From positions 690,064,083 to 690,128,082 of the forward strand of contig NC_081412.1 of assembly GCF_030272615.1 (NCBI RefSeq): DNA of 64,000 bases. The letters are read 5' to 3'. Numbering within the stretch: position 1 is the first letter of the stretch; each line of letters starts with the position of its first letter. The stretch is from Cryptomeria japonica. Lineage: Eukaryota; Streptophyta; Pinopsida; Cupressales; Cupressaceae. Of this stretch, positions 1 through 11,799 are shown piece after piece. The notes under the pieces are model-generated. The model did not search any database. It was not told the origin of the DNA and was given only the letters and a program-made list of their open reading frames with translations. The translations under genes and the position numbers were made by a program.

Positions 1-1045
1 ATGGGAGAATCAAGAGAAAAGGCCAACCGCAAATGAAAGATCAGGATGAGTGTGTGTCAGGTACAACAAACTACCAACCAACTGCCTATAAAGTGTAGAA
101 TCTACTAAAGGAGTGGGACAAGTAGTAATCAAAACAACCCCTGACTGAAAAGGAGTGGGAGTAGGCTTGCAATCAAGCATTCCAAAGCGTCGAAGCATGT
201 CAAGAGCATATTTCTACTGGTAAATGTAGATCCCATCAGAAGACTAAATCACCTGAAGAACAAGAAAATAGTGTAGAAGACCGAGATCTGTCATCTCAAA
301 TTGGTCCATCAAAGCTCGCTGAATATGTTGAGTCATAGAGGATGAGCTACCTATGATGAGGAGATCGTCAACATATAGTACAAGAATCAGGATCTCACCC
401 TCAAGAAGCTAAATGTACACTGTGTGATCGAAATGACTGTGGGTGAAACGAGTGGAGAGAAAGAAAGAGTCCATCTTCTCATACCAAGCCCAAGGGGCCT
501 ATTTGAGACCATACAATGAAAGCCGAAGTCTACAAACCAAAGAACTATCTTGCACAAATCCCTGAGGTTGCTCCATATAGATTTCCTCCTGTAGGTTCCC
601 ATGCAAGAAAGCACTCTTCACATCCATCTGAAAAAATGGGCCATCCCCGAGAAGCTGCAAGAGATAGTACAAAGTGAATAGAGTTCATCTTGGTCACAAG
701 GGAAAATGTCTCAGAGTAAGAAATACCCTCAACTTGCGAGAAACCTTTTGCAACAAGACATGCTCTATACTTATCAATCAAACCATTAGCAGCATACTTA
801 GTGTGATACAACCAGCGGCACCTAACCATCTTTCTGCCCTTAGGAAGAGGACAAAGATCCCAAGTATTATTCCTCATCAAAGAAGAATACTCCTCCTCCA
901 TAGCACAATCCCACTCAAGGTTCCTTGTAGCCTCTAAAAACTTTTGAGGATCATTTGAAATGGCATGACTCAAAAGACTAGAACCCACAGTATGAGAACA
1001 GGTGCGATGAGTATCTGAAGGATCACCGACCATAGATCTTGCCAC
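1..1045 (-). pseudogene. pol: C0 reverse transcriptase remnant (incomplete)
   Basis: The N-terminal RT block is visible at 545-1045 (MEEEYSSLMRNNTW, then the conserved WLYHTKY and LVAKGFSQ segments). An extra T in a T-run at about 632-638 shifts the frame before the QMDVKSAFL segment. The YVDD polymerase motif is intact at about 363-376 in the second frame, and the C-terminal YRQLVGSLLYLTHTHPDL block lies at 10-198. RNase H is beyond the window start. The frameshift and several stops make it non-functional. Confidence 0.9.
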
Positions 1046-1439
1046 CTCAACAGTAAAGCGAGATCACTTGGGCATCCGAGGTGGAGCAGGTGGAGGTGGG
1101 GATGGTGGATCATTAGAAACATCATCAGAATTATCCTCAAAATAATCCTAAAGAGATGCAGTAGGAGGAGTACGCAGAGGAGTAGACACAAGAGACAGGG
1201 TATCCACTGTGGGAAGGCGCTCATCAAACTGAACATCCCATCGAAATAGGACCTCTCTGGAATCAGGATCAAACAATCTGTACACTTTAACATCCTCACA
1301 GTAGCCAACAAAAATGAGGGTTCAAGTCTTTTGCTCCATTGCTTTCCTCTGAGCATCATGAATAAATGCCCATGCCTCACTGCCAAACACTCAGAAAAAA
1401 GAAACATCAGGCTTGTCATGAGACCAAGCCTCCTCAGGA

Positions 1440-2316
1440 TTCATATGTCGAATTGCCTTGTGAGGCATCTGATTCTAAATATAGTTGGCCCAATTGACCG
1501 CCTCAGCCCAAAAAGATGAATCCATGGACCTAGACTGAATCATACAATTCGCCATCTCTCGTAAAGTTTTGTTCTTGCGCTCAGCGACACCATTCTGCTG
1601 AGGGGTGTAGGGAATAGTAAACTGATGTTGCAAACCATGCTCAGTGCAAAAATATCTGAAAGCTTGATCCACATACCCCCCCCATTATATGTACGTATCC
1701 ACCGAATAGAACAACCAGACTGCTTCTCTACAAATGTCTTGAAGATTTGAAAAGAATCAAAGACATCAAACTTATACTTAAGAAAGTACACCCATGTGTG
1801 TCTGGAGAAGTCATCAATAAAAGTGAGTACATACTTGGCCTCATAAAAAAGAGTAGGAAATGACATGAGATCACTGTGAACCAACTCCAAGGATGCCAAA
1901 ACACGAGGGGCTCTTCCCTTTGGAAAGGGATCCCTATGATGCTTGTCAAGAACACAACCATGACAAACACCATCAGTGTAGGAAATCTATGGGAGCCCAA
2001 GAATAAGTGCCTATGTAGTCATCTACTAAAGATATTTGTAATTGACATGGCCCAAGCGCTCATGCCAAAACTTACTCACCAAATCTTCCTGTGCTATAAG
2101 AGATGAATCTGCACCCACAGAGGGCTTAAATCCATCAAATTTGTAAAGACGAGATGCAGTATCAATACTTCTAGTAGCCACAACCATATTAGAGTCATGG
2201 AGGTCCCGAATAACCACATCATGTGGTGAGAACTCAACTATTTTACTAGAGCCAGAATGACAAATTTGATAAATGGACAGGAGGTTCGTTGAGATGTCAG
2301 GGATAACCAGAACATC
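1440..2316 (-). pseudogene. pol: C0 integrase remnant
   Basis: The same frame as Gag continues with the GAG-pre-integrase zinc region (WHERLGHVNYKYL, about 2026-2070) and the integrase core: HSDLMSFP supplies the first catalytic Asp, and TPQQNGVAERKN near 1600 the final Glu. The second catalytic Asp motif, normally R-T-D-N-G-G-E, reads RTYNGGGM, so that Asp is lost. The frame shifts at a run of eight C at 1676-1683, and the C-terminal half is in another frame (1475-1672). Stops separate several blocks. Confidence 0.9.
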
Positions 2317-3447
2317 CTACAGAGTACCCCCATCCAAAGAGACAGAACCTGAACCCAAAACTGAAAGCTGAACTGAGTCACCCACTGCAATCTGTGAAGT
2401 ACCACAAGAGGCAAGAGAAGTAACCAACTGCTGAGTGTGAGTCATATGATGAGAAGCACCAGAATATAATATCCAAGTGGACCCATCAGTTGAAGCTCGA
2501 GCAGTGAGAGCATGACCTTTCCCTGTGGAAGGAGAAGACGCCTGAGGTGAGGAGATGATGTGATGCTGTTGCATGACTTCCTCTAAAGCCTCTAAGCTTT
2601 TCCAACACCTGGTAACTAGATGTCCTTCCTTGCCACAAAAACTACAAGTGTCTCCTGATTTCTTCTTAGTCTTGGAGGAAGACTCACCAGACTGTGAAGA
2701 TTTCCCATGTTTCAAAGGAAATGGTGGTTTAGAATCAAACTTAGGAGGTGGCTTGGAGGAATGCTCACTGGCTGCAGAATTCTTCTTTGGCTTCGGTTTC
2801 TGCTTTTGCTTCTCCTTAGAGGACTGAGCAACCGATGCTTTGTTCTTGGACCCTAAGAGCATGTCTAGCTGAGAAAGATGAGACTGCTCATGAGACAAAT
2901 GGTCACAAAACACATCAAAGGCAGGCATGGTGAAACGAGCTCCCAAGCCATGCATGGTGGAGTAGAAAGTAGAGGCAAAAAATTGAAAATGACCCTGAAT
3001 CTTTGAAAGAATCAAGTGAATGCACTCTGTGTCTATCTTGATCTTGCCACACCCCTAGAGAATAGATTTGGTAGTCTTGAGCTTGTTCAAAAAATCCTCA
3101 ATGGTGGGAAAGGAATTGGGTGACAAGGAAACCAACTCTGCCTCAATCTATAATGCCCAAATCTCATTAACCCTCCTGAAGAGAGACTCAAACTTCAACC
3201 ACATAACGCGAGGAGTGAGCAACTCATCAAGGTGAAATAGAAGATTGTCGAAGACATGCAAAGAGAGAAAACCCATGGCCTCATCCATCTTGTTTATGTG
3301 TTGAGGAAGCTCATAAGAACGCTGCAATAGAGGTTGAACCTCATCCAAACAAGACCACAACTCTTGTGCCTAGAGAAGCCTCGTGATGCAAGGCTTCCAG
3401 GTGTGATAGTTGTGTGATGTCAAAAACTCAACTAAAGGATCTTCCAT
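2317..3447 (-). pseudogene. gag: C0 Gag and protease remnant
   Basis: The likely start is ATG at 3447; the first residues MEDPLVEFLTSHNYHTWKP fit copia Gag N-termini. One frame runs through to 2317, broken by stops near 3370, at 3148-3150 and near 3057. A lysine-rich linker is followed by a CCHC knuckle (CSFCGKEGHLVTRC, about 2610-2655) that binds nucleic acid in the capsid. The aspartic protease motif appears as WILYSGASHHMT, with Tyr where the catalytic Asp should be (GAT to TAT, about 2465), so the protease would be inactive. The remaining integrity of the knuckle shows family identity only; the copy as a whole is a pseudogene. Confidence 0.9.
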
Positions 3448-4584
3448 GAAACTCTGTACCTGCACCTACTTGTAGTTTTTTTATTATGTGATCTTTCAGA
3501 ATAGACAGAAGATGCAGAAGGGTTTGTTTGTTTTGAGAGTTTAAAACACCCCCCCTACAATAGATAAACACAAACCCTAGTACATACTGATGAGAAGGAA
3601 GTAGTGCATAAGAAAAAAAACTCAAAATGAAATCTCATGTACCTGATGAAAAATATGAGAAACAAGATCACATATCTAAATAGAGCATGCTGAGAGCTTT
3701 CCAAATCCTATTCGTTTTTGAAAAATGGAGTCCGTTTGCCCATTCTATGACCGTGGAAGTGAAGAAAAGAGACCCCACTTTGACTAGAAAAAAATACAGT
3801 CAAACAAAAAATTTGAGAAAAAAATCCAACACCACGAGGTCTATCTTGGAACCAGCTTTCTGATGCCTATTTGTTTTCAAAAAAATGATTTCGTAAGCTC
3901 AAGTTATGAAGAAAAAACCAACCCTCCCTTTTAAAGGCAAGAGGGAGGCGGTCTGGTGGTGGGTTCGTGCAAAGGTGGCTCGTGGGTGGTGCTCCGGTGG
4001 TGGAGTGGCGAAGGAGGGCGGTGGTGGCTGGCGGGTGGTGCTAAGGTGGTTGGTGAGCAAAGCGGTAGGCGTTGGCGAGTGGGAAGGTGGGGGCCTGTGG
4101 GTGGGAAGGCAGGTGCTGGCGGGCGAGAACGAGGGCCAGCGAGGGCCAGAGGCCAGCAACCGGGGTCCGCACTGACAATTCCGGTGGGGGCCGGACTATC
4201 AGGTTGGTGATAGAGATGTCAGCCCAGCGGGGACAACCTCAAAAAAGTTATTTTTTTGGTTTTCAAAAAAAACTTTGGCAAAAAACCAAAAATAGCCGAG
4301 TTTTTTTATTTAAATTTTTTTTTTTTCTTGAACTGTGTGCTAGGGTTGTACGACCTGGTATTGAAGAAAAAAAATACCCCAGAGGCTCAGGAGTCAAAAC
4401 AGGTCAAGTTTTATATGACCATAGGGGTTTTTGGGCCTTCTGAGCATGATGGTGAGGTCTGTTTAGGCCCAAAGTGCTTAGAAAAAGGCTTATCCCTAGG
4501 TGCATAAAAAACTTTTGAAAAAACCCTAGATCTGCTTCCAATGCAAAAAATCTCAAAACAAGAACAAATAGCTGCAGATCTGAA
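3448..4584 (-). other. Long untranslated leader of C0, GC-rich in the middle
   Basis: About 1.1 kb lies between the PBS and the Gag start. Positions 3920-4200 are far richer in G and C than the surroundings and read as overlapping low-complexity open frames on both strands (Pro/Thr/His-rich on minus, Gly/Trp/Arg-rich on plus). None resembles a known protein, so I treat them as composition artefacts. A poly-T/poly-A stretch lies around 4300-4330. Confidence 0.6.
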
Positions 4585-4596
4585 GCTCTGATACCA
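4585..4596 (-). other. Primer binding site of C0 (initiator-Met tRNA type)
   Basis: The minus strand reads TGGTATCAGAGC immediately after the LTR terminus. This is the usual copia PBS, complementary to the 3' end of initiator methionine tRNA. Confidence 0.92.
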
Positions 4597-4963
4597 TGTG
4601 AGAGTTGAGAAATACAACACCACAGGAGCCCAAAAGATCTCTGCAAGCTGAAATAAACATGTTACAAGGAGATGCAAGGAAACAACAACAGAAAAAACAA
4701 ATACACAGAAAATATGCTCAAAAGATGAGAGCTCAATATTCACAAAATGTGTAATGTGATAATGATACAAAGAAAAGAAAATTAACCTCTAATAGGTCAA
4801 GAAACCGTAAAAGGGAAAACTTAGGCTTGCACATAATAATTAATAAAAAGAATTAATTATCATGCACCTAATGTTAGCTTAAGTGTAAAAAGAGATAAAG
4901 GGAACTTGAATATTTAAACAAATATTGTTTAATTAACCAAGTAAAGACCCAATTACTCTAACA
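4597..4963 (-). repeat. 5' LTR of C0 (367 bp)
   Basis: Read on the minus strand the segment starts TGTTAGAG and ends CTCTCACA, so the termini form an 8-base imperfect inverted repeat with the canonical TG...CA ends. The inner end abuts the primer binding site directly. The outer end is inferred from the terminal inverted repeat alone, because no second LTR copy is present. Confidence 0.75.
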
Positions 4964-5074
4964 TAACCTTCTTAAATTAAAATAGTAGATTGGGAGGAGG
5001 GTATGTGAATCCATCAAGTATAATAAAAAAGAGGGATTATGGGCATTGAGGGAAAACAATTATTACGTTAAACT

Positions 5075-5335
5075 ATCTATGCTAGAATATGTAGCAACAT
5101 TTGAGATAGAGTCCTTGTAACCTATTGCATAATCACACTTATCAAGAATTTGTCCCTTAGCATTTTATGTTGGTAACTTGTCTAATTGATTTTTCTTATG
5201 CCATTCAATTGTTGAGACCCTTGATGGTATATAGTGTAAATATCAATATGTATGTCATTGCATCCTACATCGAGATGATAATTGAGTAAAAATATATTAA
5301 CCTTATCATACCATAATAAGGAGTTCAACTTTTAA
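5075..5335. repeat. Background repeat, copy A (~260 bp)
   Basis: This block recurs almost base for base at 6607-6857 (shared segments include GATAGAGTCCTTGTAACCTA and GACCCTTGATGGTATATAGT). A third, partial copy starts at 5349. I do not recognise the family; it has no coding capacity. Confidence 0.8.
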
Positions 5336-5348
5336 TAGTTGACACTAA

Positions 5349-5411
5349 ATTATCATACTAGAATATGTACCAATATTTAAAATAGAGTCGTTGTAACTTG
5401 TTGTATATACT
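5349..5411. repeat. Background repeat, copy B, interrupted by S0
   Basis: This is the start of the same unit (AGAATATGTACCAATATTTA, then TAGAGTCGTTGTAACTTGTT). It stops at 5411, where the solo LTR S0 is inserted; short fragments of the same kind resume at 6587. Confidence 0.65.
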
Positions 5412-6581
5412 TGTAGTGTCAAAAATTGCATACCCCTTTGTAATTTTACCTACATCTTTTGTAGCCACTTTGGTGTCCATTCTACTAGCAATTGAGTAAG
5501 CTCATTTCAGCCCTTGCATCAACCTTCCCTCTTAGGATGCTCAAGAAACCTTTCGGTAGCTATTCTTTATCTTCTATTTCCTATTAGCCACATGTTTATC
5601 TTGTCACTTGTCATTTCTGAGCTTGATTTGTTTGGACACTAGCACATCGTGCGGATGTCCACATCGTGCATTTCTCCCACGACATCTCAACGTTCGAATG
5701 TCAATTCTAAGAACACCTTTCCACTTGTCACCTACACATGTTGGTGGAAACGGCTCGAAATATTCTAAACGGCTTGCTAGCCTTCTTTTCCCTCCTCTTC
5801 TCTCATTTTAAATTCATCTTTTCTCTCCTTTCAATCTCTTTAGTTCCTCCATACAATCTATCTAGTTCTCTTAGCTCTCATAGATTTCTCTTTCTCTCTC
5901 TCGCTTGCTACAATAGTCTCTTATTTTCTACAGCACTATCAAGATCTCATGATAATATTTTGCAACTCTCTTGGCTTTCCTAAGCCTCTTTGGTAATATC
6001 TTTCTATCATTTTATTTATCCTACCTTTGAGCATCTTGGGATTTATCACATCCCTCTTCTATCATTTATCATTTGTCATTTATCTTATCTTGCATTTTTT
6101 CTTTTATTTTATCAATCTATCTGGTTGTTTGTGGAGGTGGAAACACTAGGACAAATATTTGACTAAGGCAAGTCCCGAAGTAGCCACAAACATTTTTCTT
6201 TCCTGGCTTGTGTGCAGGTTGCATTAGAGGAGATTCATTTGGTTGGAGACCGGTTGTGAGATTATCTTCTTCCTTTCCTTTGTGGCTTTCATTTCATTTA
6301 TATAATTATTTTATCTTATTTTATATACATTTATCGCATTTAAATTAGTCTAGAACACATATCTAAACATTTCATTGTGCCCTTTTGTGTGAGCTTGCAT
6401 TTTGTTCGTACAAGACGATAGCATGTCACACTGTTGTCCATAATTCGCGCGCGTGTCCTTGTACAAAGAGCTATCAGAGGATGTACAGGGACATATTACA
6501 TCTTGAGTGGAGAGGTCAGTTAGTGAATCTTTGAGAGGTTGTTATTTGCCTATTGAAGAGGTTAATTGTTTCCCTTCTACA
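5412..6581 (+). mobile_element. Solo gypsy-type LTR S0 (1170 bp)
   Basis: The segment starts TGTAGTGTCAAAAATTGCA and ends CTTCTACA, so the ends pair as TGTAG...CTACA. It is flanked by the 5-base duplication ATACT (5407-5411 and 6582-6586). There is no internal coding domain and no second LTR, as expected after LTR-LTR recombination. The start matches the LTR starts of G1 and G2 when those are read on the minus strand, which supports a Ty3/gypsy origin. Small open frames inside are AT-rich and unsupported. Confidence 0.82.
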
Positions 6582-6606
6582 ATACTAACCTTATAGAATA
6601 TGCTAT

Positions 6607-6857
6607 GTACTAACCTTATCATATTGGAATATGTACCGACATTTGAGATAGAGTCCTTGTAACCTATTGTTTATTGAGACTTATGTTGTTAAGAATTCAT
6701 CCCTTAACATTTTATATTAGTAGTGTTTAATTGATTTTTCTCATGCCATTCAATTGTTGAGACCCTTGATGGTATATAGTGTAAATATCAATATGTATGT
6801 CAATGCATCCACAAATGTCAAGATGATAATTAATATCTACTAACCTTATCATGCTAT
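6607..6857. repeat. Background repeat, copy C
   Basis: Direct-orientation copy of 5075-5335 with scattered substitutions. It ends where the C3 5' LTR begins at 6858. Confidence 0.8.
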
Positions 6858-7146
6858 TGTTGGCAATTGACACTCATTCGGTGATTTTAGGTGAATTCTA
6901 GTGGTTGATTATTTGTTTATGGTTGTCATTGATGGAAACTCTTCTTGGTTGTTCGATCCAACAATCATGATACAACTTATCTGGAAGATGGAGGTAACCG
7001 ATAAAATAGGGTATTTCAATAATGTTTTGATCAGGAATCATCTTCGATAATTATGGTGTTTTTGGTAATTATTTTTTTGTGATCTCAAAGATATGGAAGA
7101 CCTTCAGGAAGCATGTGGTTATACTTTTTGTTCGGTGCTATGTTTT
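6858..7146 (+). repeat. C3 5' LTR, first part (split by G1)
   Basis: It starts TGTTGGCAATTGACAC, a typical copia LTR start, preceded by GCTAT (candidate TSD). The sequence is interrupted after 7146 by G1, whose target duplication GTTTT (7142-7146) reappears at 54775-54779. The LTR resumes there and runs to the primer binding site near 55396. The joined LTR would be about 0.9 kb. Confidence 0.7.
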
Positions 7147-8079
7147 TGTAATGGTGAAAAAGGTGAATGATGGAGAGATCAAGAGGAAAACTTTTCTTCC
7201 CTCCGAAGAGAGATGCAAGTTTCACTACGGATTTCCCTTCAAACATTTTATCCCCATTACATTTAAAAGAGGGGGGGAATTCAATAGATCCAATCTTTTG
7301 GAAAAGAGATTGAATACTAAATGAACTAATAATGAGATAGAAATGACAAGCTAACCCATCTTTTAGAATGGAAAATGAATGAATTATGTGTTGTAAGACT
7401 AAGTGTAAAAGTAGCAAAGAACTGATTATAACTCGAGATAGAAGCATGAGATGAAGTTGTGCACCTGGATCTAGCTCTAATATGTCAAGATGAAGCTACC
7501 CTGTGAATTTGAGGAAAATTTGTTGGGACCGTGTTGAAAGTGTCCATGGTCCTTCAAAAAATCTGCAAAATGAAAAGGGTTTTTTTGCCTCTACAAATGG
7601 AGTCCACCTAAAACCTACACACAAAAAAGAGAAGAAAAGGGGTTGGGATTGGGGGTTTGCCTTCAAGTCGAACCCCAATTTTGGAACTAACCAAATGATG
7701 AAAGAAAGTACTTGCAAGTAAATGTAAATGAAAGGTTGAAATTTAATTCACCTCAAGGGAGGTTGTAGATAGAATGTATGTCAATTTGCTTGTATTGAAT
7801 TGAATGTTGAAAGGGATCTCCTCTTCAATGGTTCAATCCTTGACTTGAATGCAATACCTAGCCTTGAAGGGAGACTTGAGAATGCTCAATTCTGGAAAGG
7901 GATGCTTGAATACTCGAATGCTCTTTAATGCTTGAACTCATGTAAAGTTCCCACTCATCCAACTTATGCAAATGAGAGGACAAATGTGACTTATATACTT
8001 GTCAATTAGGGTTAATTGACTGATTTTTTGTCATAGGCCCACATAGGGAAATTTTTCCCACTTTATGCAAAGTCCAATG
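7147..8079 (-). repeat. G1 3' LTR, segment 1
   Basis: Aligns by eye with 53588-54530 over nearly its whole length (for example GGTTGGGATTGGGGGTTTGC and AGGGATCTCCTCTTCAATGG in both). It is interrupted at 8079 by S1, with CAATG duplicated at 8075-8079 and 11707-11711. Confidence 0.88.
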
Positions 8080-10888
8080 TGTTGTCCTCATTTTTGGATT
8101 CTAAAAAATGTGACCACCCCTATAAATTTTTGCCTAAAAAGTGTCATTTTTGTCTCCAAGGCACATTTTACGAGGTACAAAACTCACATTTGATAGTGCC
8201 AAATCATTGGGGATGTCTTTGCCATAATTTTCCAAGTTTTGGTGAGTTTTGGTCTTCCTTTTCCTAACTTTCTATGCAATTTTGGGTTTCAGAACAATCA
8301 CTGATGATGGAAGATTTTACTCTATGGCACCCTTCTTGAGGTAGAATTTCGCCTAGTCCTTGGATTGGCTTAATCCTCAGTCTATCCTCAAACCACATTT
8401 CAAATTTCGTCACATTACGGGTTCATTTTCTATGTATTTCCTTCAATTTTAGGTTTTTTCTCCCTGACTGCAGGTGGGAAATTTTCCTTGAATTGCAAGT
8501 TTTAATGATTTTCTTTGTTTTAGTCTTTGCAGGGAAATTTTTGGCTAATTACAAGTGCACTTTATTGAAAAAAGAACTTGTAAATTACTTTTTATTCCCC
8601 CTTGATACTTTTTGGCTTTTTAAGTCATAATAGGGATTTTTTTGGATAAGTTACAAGTTAATTTTAAATTGCATATTTAAAATTGTCACTTGTAATTCTT
8701 TTCTAAAACCCCTATTTTAATGTCTTTTGCTTGTAATAGGGATTTTAATCCCCTATTATATGTGTTAAGCTATTAAAACTTGTTGTAGGGATTTTATTTT
8801 CCCTTTACAAGTTATTTATAACTTGCATATCTCTCTCCAAAACTTGATTTTGCTTAGAAATGAAATAAAGTGACAATTTTAAATTTGCTATTGTGCCCAA
8901 AAAACCCGATTTTCTCCATAAAGTGTAAATTGAGGAATTTTAAACTTGCAATTGGATTTCTAAAACCCGATTTTGCCTTGTTGAGAGAAAAGTAACATTT
9001 TAAACTTGTAATATGGGAATTAAAACCCAATTTTCAATATTACATGTAAAATGAAACTTGTTGTTCTTTCCCAAAAACATGACCAACAATATTGGAGTAT
9101 TTTGTTGACAATTTCCATTGATTTTTGTGGAGAAATCTTGGGAGGAGAAAGGCGTTTAGGTTTCCTTACTATTTTCATGCATTTTGAAACTCTTCTCATG
9201 CCATTTGGTGGATTTGTTTGCTGGTTTGAAGGCGTTTTAACAACAAAAAATGTTTTTGAAAATGCCATGTTTTACTTCTTCAAATGCCACAAATCATACC
9301 TCTCCTAAGTCATTTTGGATTCTTTCATCTAGGCATGGAGGGTGAAGTTATTATTTGACTGATTCTTCATGATTTTGGAAGGCGTTTTTCTACCCATGGT
9401 GTTTTGGTAAAAATGTGGCTAGGGTTTTGGAATATAGTTAATCTCTATTTAAGAGTTTTCCTCCTTTCTTTGAAAGATAGATCATCTTTTTGAAGTGGCA
9501 TTTTAGTTTGAAGCAAGGTATGATTTCTTTTCTTTTCTTGTTTCACTTTCTTGTTTTCTTGTCTTCTTGTTTTTCCTTTCTAGTTGTAAATTTGTGTATA
9601 TGTTGGTTTTGCCCCCAAAAAATGGTTTTGTGAGAGAGATTTTCCCCTTTGATAGCAATTTGTGAATTGCATTGTTCTTCCCCATTTTCCCTCTTTACTT
9701 GTATTCGGGATTTCAAATCCTGATTACAAGTTGGATGAAAATAATTGTTTTTCCCTTATGGTTATAAGAATTTAACCATATTTTGTTGAAATTTCAAGTT
9801 GCAAAGATGAAAAATACCCATCCTTTCAAAATCGGGTTTTTAGAACTGGATTACATGTGGAAAGTTCTTCCTATTTTCTTACGGACGATATTCTCAAAAT
9901 CCTTCCATTTTCATCCATATTCATTGCCATCATCCATACATACCTTTCCCACCATTTCATCCACTCATTTCACACCTTCATTCATTTTCCCCATTTAAAG
10001 TCTACCCGCAATCAACCATCTAGAACCCGAAATTGGTCCAAAATGCACTCAAGAAACACTTGAAAATGAGTTTTAAAGGTCCAATTACAAGTGAAAACTT
10101 GTGTTTACCAATTATGCATATGAAGTTGCATGTTTTCTCCCCACAATTGCAAGTTAATGCTCTTGTTTTTCCCACACATGTAATGCATCTTCCAAAACCT
10201 AAAATTCACTTGTGAGCCCATTTTTGTATCAATTTATCTCTTCCCTTGTCAGTCCGGTTTGCACACATGATCTACCAAATCAATGGATTAAAGCATGGGC
10301 CTTATTTTGCAAGAAGATTTCAAGATTGAAGGATGAGACAAAGAAGAGATACAACAACAATTCATGGTTGAGAGCATAGAATGCTTTCAAGACAAAGATG
10401 GTCATAACATGAAAAGAGGAAGGCAACCTTGTCCCTCCTGAAAATCTAGTACTACCCCAAGCAAGAAGATAAGGTTGAAGTTTGTTGGCCAAGGACACAA
10501 AGATCATTAAGGATGCAAATTCTCATTCCGGTTCAAGATGCCTTCACTGATCTAGAATACTTCAAGTTCTAGCATCCTGAAGTGACATGGAGATCATCAC
10601 AGACAAAGGATGATGCAGTTAGAGTCGTGTCTTTAGACATATAGAATGGTTTTAGTTATGCATTTGTAATTTTGTTTTGACAAGTTACATTGAAAAAAAA
10701 AAACTTTGTAATTGCAAGTTAACTCATTACTTGCACTTTTGTAATTACATGTAAAGCAACTACAAGTTGTGTTCAATTAGGATTGTAGTTGGAATAAGTC
10801 ATAGTTAGTTATTGAATAAGTCTTGGTGGGTGAGAGAATTTCTCAAGTTGGTTGGGATCCTCTCACCTTTTTCTCATAACTCTTCTCC

Positions 10889-10896
10889 TATAAATA
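10889..10896 (+). promoter_or_regulatory. TATA-like box of S1
   Basis: TATAAATA in an otherwise mixed context, about 810 bases before the right end of S1. It is the best promoter candidate in the LTR; assignment is by motif only. Confidence 0.4.
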
Positions 10897-10966
10897 CTTG
10901 AGGGGTCTATTGTAATCTTTATCTTTTTGAAAGCAAGCAAAAACTCTGCCAAACTTGCAACAAAGA

Positions 10967-11440
10967 AGTCTTTGAGCTTTTATGTGTAAATTGAAGAATT
11001 GAAAGGAATAGAAGAAAATTGCTCAAGCTTTGAGTCTTTGTGCTAAATTATTGATTTTATGTCCCATATTTCCTTTCTTGCAAGTGTTTCTTTGAGAACT
11101 TAATCGAATCTGATTTCCAGTCTTTGAGCTGCAAGTATTGAAGATTAATTTAGTTAAAGTAGAAGTTCTATTGCGAAAAAGATGTAAGACTTTGTTCTTA
11201 CACTTGTTCGTAACACAATTTAGAAGTAGATTTTATGAGAAATAGCTATGAGTCTTTGAGCTTATACTACTTCCCATTGTTTTAAGTAGAAAATAATAAG
11301 ATATCCCAGTCTTTGAGCTATTATAATTTATTCTTGATAGAATTAGTATAGAAAAGGGTAGATAGGACTTCACATAATCAAGTCTTTGAGCTTGATATTG
11401 TTGTCTTGTCCCAAAGGAAGTGATGAAATTCTTTGAGCTT
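10967..11440 (+). repeat. Array of AGTCTTTGAGCTT motifs in S1
   Basis: Copies at 10967, 11119, 11251, 11309, 11381 and 11429 share CTTTGAGCT, with a degenerate one near 11030. Spacing is irregular (about 50-150 bases). They sit after the TATA-like box, so they would be in the transcribed part of the LTR. Confidence 0.7.
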
Positions 11441-11711
11441 CCAAGAAACTTCATTTCCTTTCTCTCATTTCATTTCAAAAGTTGTTACTGCTGTTTTATA
11501 TCGAAACCGCTATCACTTTTCTATGAAGAGAAAAGGATATTGTCTTTCTTAAAAGAAGAAGAAAGATTGTTGTCCCACCCTATTTTATTTAAAAGTTGTA
11601 GTTAGATAGGGGGAGCCTTCCCTTAATTAGGAGAGTTTTACTCACACACTGTGGTTGAAACCACAATTTTGTATCTTTATCCAAGTGTACAAATTTTTAA
11701 CCAACACAATG

Positions 11712-11799
11712 AAAAGATAGGACAGGGGGGCCCCAAAATAAGGCAAGGACATGGGTGCCACACCCCTGTCCTAGGGGGGATAGGGGAACCATGCCCCTG
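11712..11799 (-). repeat. G1 3' LTR, segment 2
   Basis: Resumes the LTR after S1 and matches 54540-54600 (the GGGGCCCCAAAATA and CACGCCCCTGTCCTA segments). It is cut at 11799 by copia C1. The duplication CCCTG is at 11795-11799. Confidence 0.85.

Larger units (their letters stand above)
1..4963 (-). mobile_element. Ty1/copia retrotransposon C0, 3' end outside window
   Basis: The minus strand reads 5' LTR (4963-4597), primer binding site, long leader, Gag with a CCHC knuckle, protease, integrase and reverse transcriptase. This is the Ty1/copia order (integrase before RT). RNase H and the 3' LTR would lie before position 1. The coding part has several in-frame stops and at least two frameshifts, so the copy is dead. 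The five bases after the LTR (4964-4968, TAACC) are the candidate target site duplication, but the partner copy is not in the window. Confidence 0.93.
8080..11706 (+). mobile_element. S1: 3.6 kb solo giant LTR or coding-free element
   Basis: The segment begins TGTTGTCCTC and ends TTTTTAACCAACA, and is flanked by CAATG (8075-8079, 11707-11711). No supported coding region, internal LTR boundary or primer site is seen, so a solo LTR is most likely. A TATA-like box TATAAATA at 10889-10896 supports plus orientation. Positions 8500-9060 hold degenerate repeats built on AAACTTG and AAAACCCGATTTT. An array of AGTCTTTGAGCTT motifs lies downstream of the TATA box. All listed small open frames look incidental. 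Confidence 0.72.

Noticed and set aside
3899-4210. Overlapping GC-rich open frames on both strands
   Set aside because: Low-complexity Pro/Thr/His or Gly/Trp/Arg strings in the C0 leader; composition alone keeps the frames open.
9503-10215. Short open frames in S1 as host genes
   Set aside because: All under 75 codons, AT-rich and without domains, inside a TG...CA element with target duplications.
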